Assembly (NCBI RefSeq): GCF_946222605.1
Contig: NZ_CAMIIE010000006.1
Coordinates: forward strand, 25,340-89,339
DNA from: an uncultured Acidocella sp.
GTDB taxonomy: Bacteria; Pseudomonadota; Alphaproteobacteria; Acetobacterales; Acetobacteraceae
Direction of reading: 5' to 3'
DNA length: 64,000 bases
Numbering within the stretch: position 1 is the stretch's first letter; every line of letters begins with the position of its first letter. Shown here piece after piece: positions 8,224 through 16,033 of this stretch. The notes under the pieces were generated by a model that searched no databases, had not been told where the DNA came from, and worked only from the letters and a program-made list of their open reading frames with translations. The position numbers and the translations under genes were made by a program.

Positions 8224-8798
8224 GGCATATTGCCGACCGGTTCGTCGTTATCCTCGACGCAAATGTCCTGTACCCTTTCCGGGTGCGGGACATTTTACTG
8301 CGCTTCTATCATGCGGGCCTGTTTCGCGGGCGATGGACAAACCAGATACTGGACGAATGGACGTCAAACCTTGACGCAGCCAAGCCAGAGCTGCAGGCCA
8401 GCATCGATTCCCAGCTTTCGGCCATTCGACGCGCTTTCCCGGAAGCACTCGTCACCGGCTACGAACCACTCATATCCGGGCTGCAGCTCCCGGACATGGA
8501 TGACCGCCACGTACTGGCAGCCGCCATCAAATGCGGCGCCCAGCATATCGTTACCGAGAACCTATCCGACTTTCCTTCCGATGTTCTGGAAACATTCGGG
8601 ATTGAGGCGATCGGCGCCGACGAATTTCTGTCTCGGATCTTTGAACTCTACCCCGCCGACGCGGTCGAAATCCTGAAGGAAATGCGGCTCGCCTATCGGA
8701 AGCCACCTTTCACTGCCTCAGAATTCGTTATGGAACTAACCGCCAGAGGGCTTCCAAAGCTGGCATCTCAAATCAGGCCGATCAGGGGTCCCGTTTGA
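8220..8798 (+). CDS. PIN-domain toxin (putative ribonuclease)
   Basis: A 192-residue PIN-domain protein that begins at GTG 8220, overlapping the antitoxin stop. Acidic residues expected for a metal-dependent RNase are present: D13 in VVILDANVLYP, E46 in LDEWTSN, D95 in PDMDDRHVLA, and D117 in TENLSDFP. PIN toxins cleave RNA and are held inactive by their antitoxin partner. At 192 residues it is longer than VapC (about 130), with an extra helical C-terminus, matching a larger PIN subfamily paired with excisionase-like antitoxins. The RNA target cannot be read from the sequence. Confidence 0.82.
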   Translation: MRHIADRFVVILDANVLYPFRVRDILLRFYHAGLFRGRWTNQILDEWTSNLDAAKPELQASIDSQLSAIRRAFPEALVTGYEPLISGLQLPDMDDRHVLAAAIKCGAQHIVTENLSDFPSDVLETFGIEAIGADEFLSRIFELYPADAVEILKEMRLAYRKPPFTASEFVMELTARGLPKLASQIRPIRGPV

Positions 8799-8814
8799 AT
8801 GCCGTTTGACAACT

Positions 8815-8979
8815 CAGCCTATATCGCCGGAGACGGCTGAGGTGGAAACCACGCCAGAACCCTGGGGTTGCTGCCCGCACTGCGGCGGGCACATGGTGAT
8901 CATCGAAATCCTGGCGCGGCCCCCCTTCGCCCGGGCACCCCCGTCGGTACCCCAACCAGCCGGGAGATGGGTATCGTGA
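8815..8979 (+). pseudogene. IS91-type transposase C-terminal remnant
   Basis: An open frame of 55 codons without a start contains CCPHCGGHMVIIEIL. Together with the upstream ETTPEPWG this resembles the C-terminal end of IS91-family (Y2) transposases. The rest of the gene is missing. No intact insertion sequence can be delimited around it. It is evidence for past transposition in the accessory region. Confidence 0.5.
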
Positions 8980-9527
8980 CCCGGCACAGGCTGTTCTTGT
9001 ACATTGTCCTGGCAGTGCCACCAAGGGCAGCACTCCAGCTTGTACCAACACCAGCATACACGCAATTTGAAACGAACAATCGGCTTCCCAGCGGCAGGAT
9101 GTTGGCCGAGGCGGGGCAAATCCGCCGGCATGAAGCCTCAATCAAGCCGCCAATTCCATGGTCAAAACCCGAAATCGCGGCATTACATAGCACCGCCGCC
9201 CAACCCGAATTGCTCAAATCCCCATAGCCTCGTTCGTGGACCGCAGGTTCGTTCTTCGGGGACTTTCGTACGCCTGCGGCGCCCGAAACTCTCCACGGTA
9301 ACGGACCGACCGCTTTGGAGCGGAAAATGAGAATAGCGGCCATTGTCTGACGCTCATCATTACAGAGGCCATCGACCCGATAGTCGAAACAGCAGCCATT
9401 GCCTTTCAACCCAAGACCAAGAAATCCTTATTCGGGACAAAAAAGTGCTTTGCGATATCCGATAAGCATACCTGCTTAAGGTCTGAGCATTATCGTTGGC
9501 GCGGCCCGATATCCCAGCAAGAATTAA
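8980..9527. other. Non-coding stretch after the IS remnant
   Basis: About 550 bp without a credible gene. Open frames on both strands here lack ribosome binding sites and recognisable domains. The segment next to the transposase remnant may be the former 3' flank of that element. No hairpin or array was seen. Confidence 0.4.
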
Positions 9528-10439
9528 TTATTTAGCTTGATGCCCGGAAATTATCGCGCGCCAGAATGTCTCTGCAAGCTCCGACTGTTGGCGAATTGAA
9601 CGAAACAAGCGGACCTCGATTGCAATTGAACCCGCAGTTCCACCCGCAAGGACGAGCCGTCCTGTGGCTATGTCGTCCTCCACTAATGAGTGCGGTAGCC
9701 AGGCAACACCAAGCCCCTGGCGCGCCATCGTGTGTAAGGCTGCCGCAAGGGGCGAGGTAAAAGCGGTCTCCTGCGCCAGCTGAGTAGACGAATCGCGCTG
9801 TAAGGCTTCCACAATACGCCCAAGCCCCGAAGCTGCTGTGTAGGCCAGCACCCGGATGGGTTTTGCTGCGCTTCCCGGCAAGCTCCACCTGGCGGCGCCA
9901 TGTTCATCCGGAGCACAAACGGGCACCAACAGATCGGTTCCAACCCTCACGCTAGTGAAGGCGCCCTTGTTCAAGCGATTAGGGACATCAGGTCGGGCAT
10001 GGCACAGAAGGAAATCCGCCTCACCCGAGACCAGGATCTGCTCGCAGGCGGCCATGGTATCAGAGACTAGGTTCAACGTGCCTAGGCGCTCCATCGGGAA
10101 AAGCGGCCGCACCAGATTAGGAAAAAAGGTTAAGGAGAGGGCGTGGGTGGCGGCGATGGAAAGCGCCGCTCCTTCGAAACCCGCGATCTTCAGCGCGCCG
10201 CCGCGCATGGCGTATAAATCACGCGTCAGCGTGGTCGCATGATCACGGATATACTCACCAGCGACATTGAGCGTGATTCCGTGCGCGGCGCGCACCACCA
10301 GTGGCGTGCCAACCCAGCTCTCCAGCGCCTGAATCCGGCGGCTGAAGGCCGGCTGGGTGATATTGCGCGACTCTGCCGCACGGGAAAAATTCCGGTGCTC
10401 AGCCAGCGCCAGAAAATCCTCCAGCAAACTCAAATCCAT
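9528..10439 (-). CDS. LysR-family transcriptional regulator (tartrate operon)
   Basis: A 303-residue LysR protein. The N-terminal winged HTH covers about residues 1-60 (FSRAAESRNITQPAFSRRIQ), and a periplasmic-binding-like effector domain follows. It lies 67 bp downstream of the dicarboxylate carrier and reads in the same direction, so it probably belongs to the tarD-dctA transcription unit and senses the substrate or a pathway product. LysR regulators are usually divergent from their target; here it is the last gene instead. Confidence 0.9.
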   Translation of the reverse strand: MDLSLLEDFLALAEHRNFSRAAESRNITQPAFSRRIQALESWVGTPLVVRAAHGITLNVAGEYIRDHATTLTRDLYAMRGGALKIAGFEGAALSIAATHALSLTFFPNLVRPLFPMERLGTLNLVSDTMAACEQILVSGEADFLLCHARPDVPNRLNKGAFTSVRVGTDLLVPVCAPDEHGAARWSLPGSAAKPIRVLAYTAASGLGRIVEALQRDSSTQLAQETAFTSPLAAALHTMARQGLGVAWLPHSLVEDDIATGRLVLAGGTAGSIAIEVRLFRSIRQQSELAETFWRAIISGHQAK

Positions 10440-10506
10440 CTTATATCATCCAGTTCTTGGCGTTCGGATGATTATAAGATGGCGACGCAAGTTTGAGGAG
10501 TGTCCG

Positions 10507-11799
10507 TCAGGGCGCGGGCCGTGCCGGGGATATCCGCCCGGCCTTGTTGCGGTCGAAATCCTTCTCCAGGATCGAGACGATGATGGTTCCCAGACTGTTG
10601 CCGATGATATTCAGCAGCGCACGCGGCGGGTTCACGAAACGGTCCACGCCGAGCAGCAGCACGATGCCCGCCAAGGGGATCGTGTTCATGCTGGCCAAGG
10701 TCGCCGCCAGGGTCACGAACCCGGCCCCCGCCACGCCGGCCGAGCCTTTCGAGGTAAGCATCAGCACCAGCAGGATCACCGCTTCCTGCCCGAACGTCAG
10801 CGGTGTTCCTGTGGCCTGGGCGATGAACAGCGCCGCCAGCGAAAGATAGATCGCGGTGCCGTCGGCATTGAAGGTGATTCCCGCCGGCATCACCAGCCCG
10901 ACCACAGTTTTCGGGCAACCGATCGTCTCCAGTTTCTGCATCACTTGCGGCAGCACCGCTTCGGAGGCGGAGGTGCTGAAGACGATGATCAGCTCCTCGC
11001 GCAGATAGGCCAGCAGAGGCAACAGCCGCAGCCCCGCCATGCGCGCCACCAACCCGAGAACGACCAACACGAACACCGCCGAGGCACCGTAGCAGCAGGC
11101 GACAAACTCACCCAGCGCCACCACACTACCCAGGCCGTATTTTCCGATGGTGAAGGCCATGCCGCCAAAGGCCGCAAGCGGGGCAAGATACATCACGATG
11201 CGCACAATGCTGAACAAGGCTGAGGCCAGCTGGTCGAGCACATCCACCATCTTGCTCACGCGCTCGCGCAACTGCGCCAGCGCCACCCCGAACAGCACCG
11301 CGAACAGGATCACCTGCAGCATCTCGTTCTGGGCAAAAGCCTCGGTGATGCTGGAAGGAATCAAATTGAGCAGAAAGCTTTGGAGGCTGAGATCATGTGC
11401 GCTATGCGCGTAGCCGGCAACGAGATTGGCATTGAGCGAAGCGGGGTCGACATGCATGCCGGTGCCGGGATGAAAAATCTGCGCGGTGAAAACGCCGATC
11501 AGCAGCGACACCGTCGAGAGAATTTCGAAATAGATGATCGCCTTGATGCCGACGCGCCCAACCTCGCGCAGATCCCCCATACGGGCGATGCCGACCGCGA
11601 CGGTCAGAAAAATCACTGGTGCCAGCAGCATTCGGATCAGTTTGATGAAGCCGGCGGCCAGGAACGAGGTCTGCGCGCCGAAATGCGGCCAGACGATGCC
11701 GACCAACACCCCCAGCACCGCGCCGATGAGCACCTGCAGCCAAAGCGGCATCCATGTTTTGCCGGGCTGTCCGGCCGTTTTGAGGGCGCCCTCCGCCAT
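10507..11799 (-). CDS. DctA-like dicarboxylate/cation symporter
   Basis: A 430-residue inner-membrane carrier of the DAACS (glutamate/dicarboxylate:cation symporter) family. Multiple hydrophobic helices begin at about residue 20. The serine-rich signature FSTSASEAVLPQV and the NADGTAIY motif, both substrate-binding elements of this family, are present. A GAGGAA site precedes the ATG. It lies between D-tartrate dehydratase and the LysR gene, so D-tartrate is the likely substrate rather than succinate; specificity is inferred from context only. Confidence 0.88.
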   Translation of the reverse strand: MAEGALKTAGQPGKTWMPLWLQVLIGAVLGVLVGIVWPHFGAQTSFLAAGFIKLIRMLLAPVIFLTVAVGIARMGDLREVGRVGIKAIIYFEILSTVSLLIGVFTAQIFHPGTGMHVDPASLNANLVAGYAHSAHDLSLQSFLLNLIPSSITEAFAQNEMLQVILFAVLFGVALAQLRERVSKMVDVLDQLASALFSIVRIVMYLAPLAAFGGMAFTIGKYGLGSVVALGEFVACCYGASAVFVLVVLGLVARMAGLRLLPLLAYLREELIIVFSTSASEAVLPQVMQKLETIGCPKTVVGLVMPAGITFNADGTAIYLSLAALFIAQATGTPLTFGQEAVILLVLMLTSKGSAGVAGAGFVTLAATLASMNTIPLAGIVLLLGVDRFVNPPRALLNIIGNSLGTIIVSILEKDFDRNKAGRISPARPAP

Positions 11800-11883
11800 G
11801 ATGTTTCCTCTCTTTTTTAATGTCTTGGACGATTTGTACCGGTGCCGGTGCCGGTGCCGCGGCGGGCGGCACCGGCGGCGGCG

Positions 11884-13083
11884 TCAGGTGCCGAGCTCGG
11901 ACATCACCTTGTAAAGATCGCTCTTGCCTTCAAAGCCGATGCCAGGCAGCGGTGGGATGGTCACATAACCATTTTCCACCCGCACTCCATCAGGAAAGCC
12001 GCCGAAGGGCTGGAACAGATCCGGATAAGATTCGTTACCGCCCAGCCCCAAGCCGGCCGCGATGGCGAGCGACATCTGGTGACCGCCATGCGGGATGCAG
12101 CGCGTGGCCGACCAGCCAGACTCCTCCAACATCTTCAGCGTGCGCATATATTCCACAAGTCCGTAGCTCAGCGCGCAATCGAACTGCAGCCAGTCAATGT
12201 CTTTGCGCATTCCTCCATAGCGGATCAAATTGCGCGCATCCTGCATCGAGAACAGGTCTTCGCCGGTGGCCATCGGCTTGGCGTAATGCTGCGCCAGTTC
12301 GGCCTGCAGTTCGTAGTCCAGCGGATCACCTGGCTCCTCGTACCAAAACAGGCCGTAGGCCGACATTGCTTTAGCGTAGGCAATCGCGGTTGACGTGTCG
12401 AAACGGCCATTCGCGTCCACAGCGAGCTGGCAGCCGCTGGGCAGGATGCCGAGCACAGCTTCAATCCGGCGCAGATCCTCTTTCAAAGTCACCCCGCCGA
12501 TTTTCATCTTCACAACATTATAGCCGCGATCGAGATAGCTGCGCATTTCAGCGATTAGCTGATCATCGCCTTTGTCCGGGTAATAATAACCGCCAGCGGC
12601 ATAGACGAAGATTTTTGGATTGGCTGTCCGCCCGTGGCTATCCGCCAGAAATTGATAAAGCGGTTTGCCGGCAATCTTTGCCGTTGCGTCCCATACCGCC
12701 ATGTCGATGGTGCCCATGGCGACCGAGCGCTCTCCGTGCCCGCCAGGCTTCTCATTCTTGAACATGGTCTCCCAGATTTTATGCGGGTCCAGATTATCTC
12801 CGCCCTCGTTCAGCAATACCTTCGGCTCGGCTTCCAGCAGGCGCGGAATGAAGCGGTCGCGCATCAGCGCTCCCTGGCCGTAGCGGCCGTTGGAATTGAA
12901 GCCATAGCCCACGACGGGCTTGCCGTCGCGGATCACGTCCGTGACGACGGCTACTAGGCTCAGGGTCATTTTGCGGAAATCGATATAGGCATTAGCGATG
13001 GGTGAGGAGATCGGGAAGGTACGTTCCCGGATTTCGACGATACGCAATATTTCCTCCTGTGTGGCAACAGAAGCATTAGCCAC
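11884..13083 (-). CDS. tarD: D-tartrate dehydratase, enolase superfamily
   Basis: A 399-residue member of the mandelate racemase subgroup. Catalytic elements are in order: the KxK motif K192-M-K194, metal ligands D223 (AVDANGRFD), E249 (FWYEE) and E275 (ATGED), and H332 in IPHGGHQMSLA. This spacing equals, with a constant offset of ten, the residues I recall for Bradyrhizobium D-tartrate dehydratase, which makes oxaloacetate from D-tartrate. The start is GTG 13083. The neighbouring symporter and regulator complete an uptake-and-use operon. A related acid-sugar dehydratase is the main alternative. Confidence 0.87.
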   Translation of the reverse strand: MANASVATQEEILRIVEIRERTFPISSPIANAYIDFRKMTLSLVAVVTDVIRDGKPVVGYGFNSNGRYGQGALMRDRFIPRLLEAEPKVLLNEGGDNLDPHKIWETMFKNEKPGGHGERSVAMGTIDMAVWDATAKIAGKPLYQFLADSHGRTANPKIFVYAAGGYYYPDKGDDQLIAEMRSYLDRGYNVVKMKIGGVTLKEDLRRIEAVLGILPSGCQLAVDANGRFDTSTAIAYAKAMSAYGLFWYEEPGDPLDYELQAELAQHYAKPMATGEDLFSMQDARNLIRYGGMRKDIDWLQFDCALSYGLVEYMRTLKMLEESGWSATRCIPHGGHQMSLAIAAGLGLGGNESYPDLFQPFGGFPDGVRVENGYVTIPPLPGIGFEGKSDLYKVMSELGT

Positions 13084-13170
13084 ACCTGGCCACTTCCTGG
13101 CTAATGCCGATCTTCTATCATGCTAGGCAAAATCGGCATCGGAGACACATTTAGTACCGCTGGAGGAGAC
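13084..13170. promoter_or_regulatory. tarD upstream region with an 8-bp dyad
   Basis: ATGCCGAT (13104-13111) and ATCGGCAT (13132-13139) form a perfect inverted repeat 20 bp apart, directly upstream of tarD. Its position fits an operator for a regulator of the tartrate operon. The assignment is inferred from position and symmetry. Confidence 0.45.
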
Positions 13171-13233
13171 ATGAACGACAAGGGCCGCAAGCAGGAATTG
13201 CGCACGTTACAGTGCTTTAGCATCAGGTGGTAG
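13171..13233 (+). pseudogene. Twenty-residue ORF, possible start of a lost divergent gene
   Basis: ATG 13171 follows an excellent GGAGGAG site and reads MNDKGRKQELRTLQCFSIRW before a stop. A strong ribosome binding site ahead of so short a frame suggests the head of a gene truncated here. The LRTLQCFS segment is reminiscent of the first helix of LysR proteins, so it may be a broken divergent regulator of tarD. This is tentative. Confidence 0.3.
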
Positions 13234-13284
13234 CTTCCAATCCACTCCGGTCAGGTTAACCTACAGAGCGATTGCAAACAGATA

Positions 13285-13635
13285 ATGAGATGTAAAATGC
13301 TAGATCTAGATGGCAAGAAGTTCGCATTGATCAGTAACACTGCGGGGAATGCCTCCGCGGGTGAAACAATATTTACGTTCCAACAAAGTGACCAAGCGGT
13401 TCGTGCGACCTACGAAGGGGGCGGCGTGGTGCTAGGAGCAATTATCGGCCAAATAGAAAGCGAAAACCGATTAAATGTTCTTTTCCAACAAGTTACCAGT
13501 GACGGTAAACTTTGCGGAGGTGAAGGCAGAATGGATGTCAGAGTGAGTAGCGATGGGAAGCTTCAGTTCATTGATGATTGGCGCTTTACTATTAACGGCC
13601 AAGAGGAAGGCAGAGCAATTTGGCAAGAGCTGTAA
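13285..13635 (+). CDS. Small beta-rich protein, unknown function
   Basis: A 116-residue protein with no signal peptide. Alternating hydrophobic strands and the pattern DLDGKKFALISN...GETIFTF...YEGGGVVLGAIIG match a family often mislabelled as N-acetylglutamate synthase, predicted to be a small beta-barrel. The gene is clearly richer in A and T than its neighbours, a sign of transfer. It stands alone between the tartrate operon and an integrase. The start could be ATG 13285 or ATG 13297 (MLDLDG). No function is assigned. Confidence 0.6.
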   Translation: MRCKMLDLDGKKFALISNTAGNASAGETIFTFQQSDQAVRATYEGGGVVLGAIIGQIESENRLNVLFQQVTSDGKLCGGEGRMDVRVSSDGKLQFIDDWRFTINGQEEGRAIWQEL

Positions 13636-13948
13636 GGTCAACTCAATTGGACGAGATGAACGGTAGAGCAGGTCGACAGGCGGATACTGGATTTCTACGA
13701 AGGGGACGTTGGCTTTGGGTATCTGCGCCCGGATTAGCCGGGATGGACGGAGCATGGCCGATAGCCTGCATCAACGGTCGGCTTCAGTACTGCTTAGTGA
13801 CGGGAGCGTCCACTGCTGAGCATCTTGCTGGGAGCCTCAAATAACCACATTGGGCGCAAGAGCCCCCTTTGGAGGCCCCTACCTTCCTGGCGTGGGAATG
13901 TCCGGTTTCAGGCGGCAGGCCAGAGCGCCTGAAGGACCAGGTTGGGCG
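13636..13948. other. Intergenic region with a hairpin after the integrase gene
   Basis: No convincing gene. A dyad, TTCAGGCG (13907-13914) and CGCCTGAA (13926-13933), lies 16 bp beyond the integrase stop on the minus strand and may act as its terminator, although no T-run follows. The remainder shows nothing recognisable. Confidence 0.4.
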
Positions 13949-15475
13949 CTAACCAGACAAACGATTACTGCCTGCCGCTATCCTCCTCCCCTTCAAATCA
14001 AACGGCGCTTTCACAGATGTCACCATCAAAACCGCCTCCTGCTCCGACAGCGCACGGCCATATCCGGCACCGACCGATCCCCCTTCATGGCCAAACACTT
14101 TATTCGCGAGCTCATCGCCAATATTCGCGGCCCGTAGCATCTGCCTGAAGCTATGCCGGAGCGAGTAAAGCACCAGATCCGGGCTCTCCAGCACGTGTTC
14201 CCCAATATAGCGATTCAAATATTTCGACCACGCCGCGCCCGAGCGCGGGTTGTCAGCAAGCTCCAAAAGCCCTCGCCCCGCTTCAGCCTGCCGCTTCGCC
14301 CATCCCAATATCCCCATCTGGATCAATTCCGGGATCAACGGCACCAATCGCGCTGCAGCCCGCGTTTTCTTGCCGGATTGGCGCAAATCCAAACACCAAA
14401 CCTCTCCAACTTGGACAAGCTTCGCCGGCGCCGTTGCAATTTCTTTGGTCCGCGCACCAGTGAAAGCCGCTAGCGCCAGGAACCAGGCTGCCGCCTCATC
14501 GCTCTGGCTTAAAGTCCGCTCCATAAACAGCGGGCTGCTGAACAACCGGCGCAACTCGTCAACCGTGAACGCCCGCCGATTATCAACACCCATCCGTTCC
14601 TCATGCGTCTTATCGCGCCCTTTCACCCCGCCGAAACGGTCATCCTCGACATACCCCGCCTCAACCGCCCAGCTCATGAAAATCTTCACGTGATTCAGCA
14701 TACGCACGATACTGGCATGGCTCAGCTTACCGCCGCGCCCGCTATCCATATCTCGCAAATGATCGGCAAAAAGCTTCAGGTCGCCGCGCCGGATTTCGGC
14801 AATGGGCTTGTCGCCTATCAGCCTACGCCAGTGGTCAAACGCATGATTATAACTCCAGACCGTCTTGTCGGTGAGCCCAGGCTTGTCAGCCAGAAATTCA
14901 TCCGTGAGGCTATGCCAGGGTGGCGAAACCTCCACCTCAGGCGCTGGAGGCACATTATCAACCACGGTTTCGGCCCGCACTGACGTCATGAAGCTCCCCG
15001 GGTTTGCCACAAATCGCGGTACCTCCATCTCATTATAAGGAGTCATTGGCTCAGCCTCCTGAAAGGCCACCCCGGTCCGCCAACCTTTCTGCACCCCGCC
15101 GGTCAGCGCGCGCAGCTCGGCCTGATATTGCGCCTGCAGCGCCGCCATCTCCTTTTCATGCTGGAGGCGCAGCTGGTCCAGACGCGCATGATAGTCACAG
15201 CCCAGACGAAACGCCGCATCCGCGAGAGCGTCAGCTCCCGTGGGCGGCATCTCCAGACTGTGCAGTGTGTCTCTCATCTTGAGACACAGCATGTGGAGAA
15301 ACGGTGAAACCACCAAATATATTTTTGCAGCGCGCAGCTTCGCCTGCGCGGCATCGCGGGTCAGCAGCGAGGCGACCACATGCTCCCGGCCCAAAACAGC
15401 CCCCGCCAGAGGCGGCACGCGCAGCCGGAAATAATACCTTTCTCGACGTCTTTCGACGTAGGAACACAACGCCAT
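13949..15475 (-). CDS. Tyrosine recombinase/integrase
   Basis: About 508 residues. An N-terminal domain (CSYVERRRERYYFRLRVP) like that of DUF6538 integrases is followed by a coiled region, a core-binding domain (about 215-310) and a catalytic domain with R in FTGARTKEI, the HSFR box in LYSLRHSFRQML, the FGHEGG histidine, and a C-terminal tyrosine (GAGYGRAL). The gene starts at ATG 15475 after a GGGGA site; the 20 residues upstream lack support. It is intact, faces away from the CRISPR array and marks the left flank of the CRISPR-bearing segment. Confidence 0.88.
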   Translation of the reverse strand: MALCSYVERRRERYYFRLRVPPLAGAVLGREHVVASLLTRDAAQAKLRAAKIYLVVSPFLHMLCLKMRDTLHSLEMPPTGADALADAAFRLGCDYHARLDQLRLQHEKEMAALQAQYQAELRALTGGVQKGWRTGVAFQEAEPMTPYNEMEVPRFVANPGSFMTSVRAETVVDNVPPAPEVEVSPPWHSLTDEFLADKPGLTDKTVWSYNHAFDHWRRLIGDKPIAEIRRGDLKLFADHLRDMDSGRGGKLSHASIVRMLNHVKIFMSWAVEAGYVEDDRFGGVKGRDKTHEERMGVDNRRAFTVDELRRLFSSPLFMERTLSQSDEAAAWFLALAAFTGARTKEIATAPAKLVQVGEVWCLDLRQSGKKTRAAARLVPLIPELIQMGILGWAKRQAEAGRGLLELADNPRSGAAWSKYLNRYIGEHVLESPDLVLYSLRHSFRQMLRAANIGDELANKVFGHEGGSVGAGYGRALSEQEAVLMVTSVKAPFDLKGRRIAAGSNRLSG

Positions 15476-16033
15476 TTCTGTCGTCCCCAGGTGGCACAAG
15501 CGTGTGTCACAAACGGGGGACGACATCCAAAACATCTAGCAATATCAATATCTTGGAAATCATGGCGTGCCATTCGCCATGAATGTGATAACTGGAAGGC
15601 GTTGAATTCATTATGAAAAAATTTTCGACTGATACGCCTCACCTGAACTTACCCGCAATACGTCCTTTTCGAAAATCCATGTGAACCATGAAATTACTTT
15701 ATAACTGGCGCGTTTTTTGACGTAAAAGACGATTGGACGCGGTGTGAAACGGCGATATTCTGCCCACCGAGCCCAGCTATTTCGGCTGGCGCAATTGTGG
15801 GGTTCCGGCAGGCCCCATCACCGCGTCTGTTTGCTCAAGCGCTTTGTGTAACGACGACCGCACGTCGCAGGCTGCTTCAAGCCCGCCGCCGCCGCCCTCC
15901 CCGCCGGAATGCCAAGCTGGTTATCGCTCCTGCGACAAGCAGAAGAGCCGGCGCCCCAACTCGATGATTGTCCGTTGCAAGCACAGGGGTTGCTCCAGAA
16001 TGGCTTTTCAACCACTCAAGCACGGCTTGGTTC
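15476..16033. other. Integrase upstream region and distal flank of the CRISPR array
   Basis: A perfect 9-bp inverted repeat, GTCGTCCCC (15481-15489) and GGGGACGAC (15517-15525), lies immediately upstream of the integrase start and includes its ribosome binding site; it may be an operator or an attachment site. The rest, up to the first CRISPR repeat, holds no gene that I can support. It is the leader-distal trailer of the array. Confidence 0.5.

Noticed and set aside
8900..9409. Minus-strand open frame of 169 codons near the IS91 remnant
   Set aside because: No ribosome binding site or domain, and it runs antisense over the transposase remnant.
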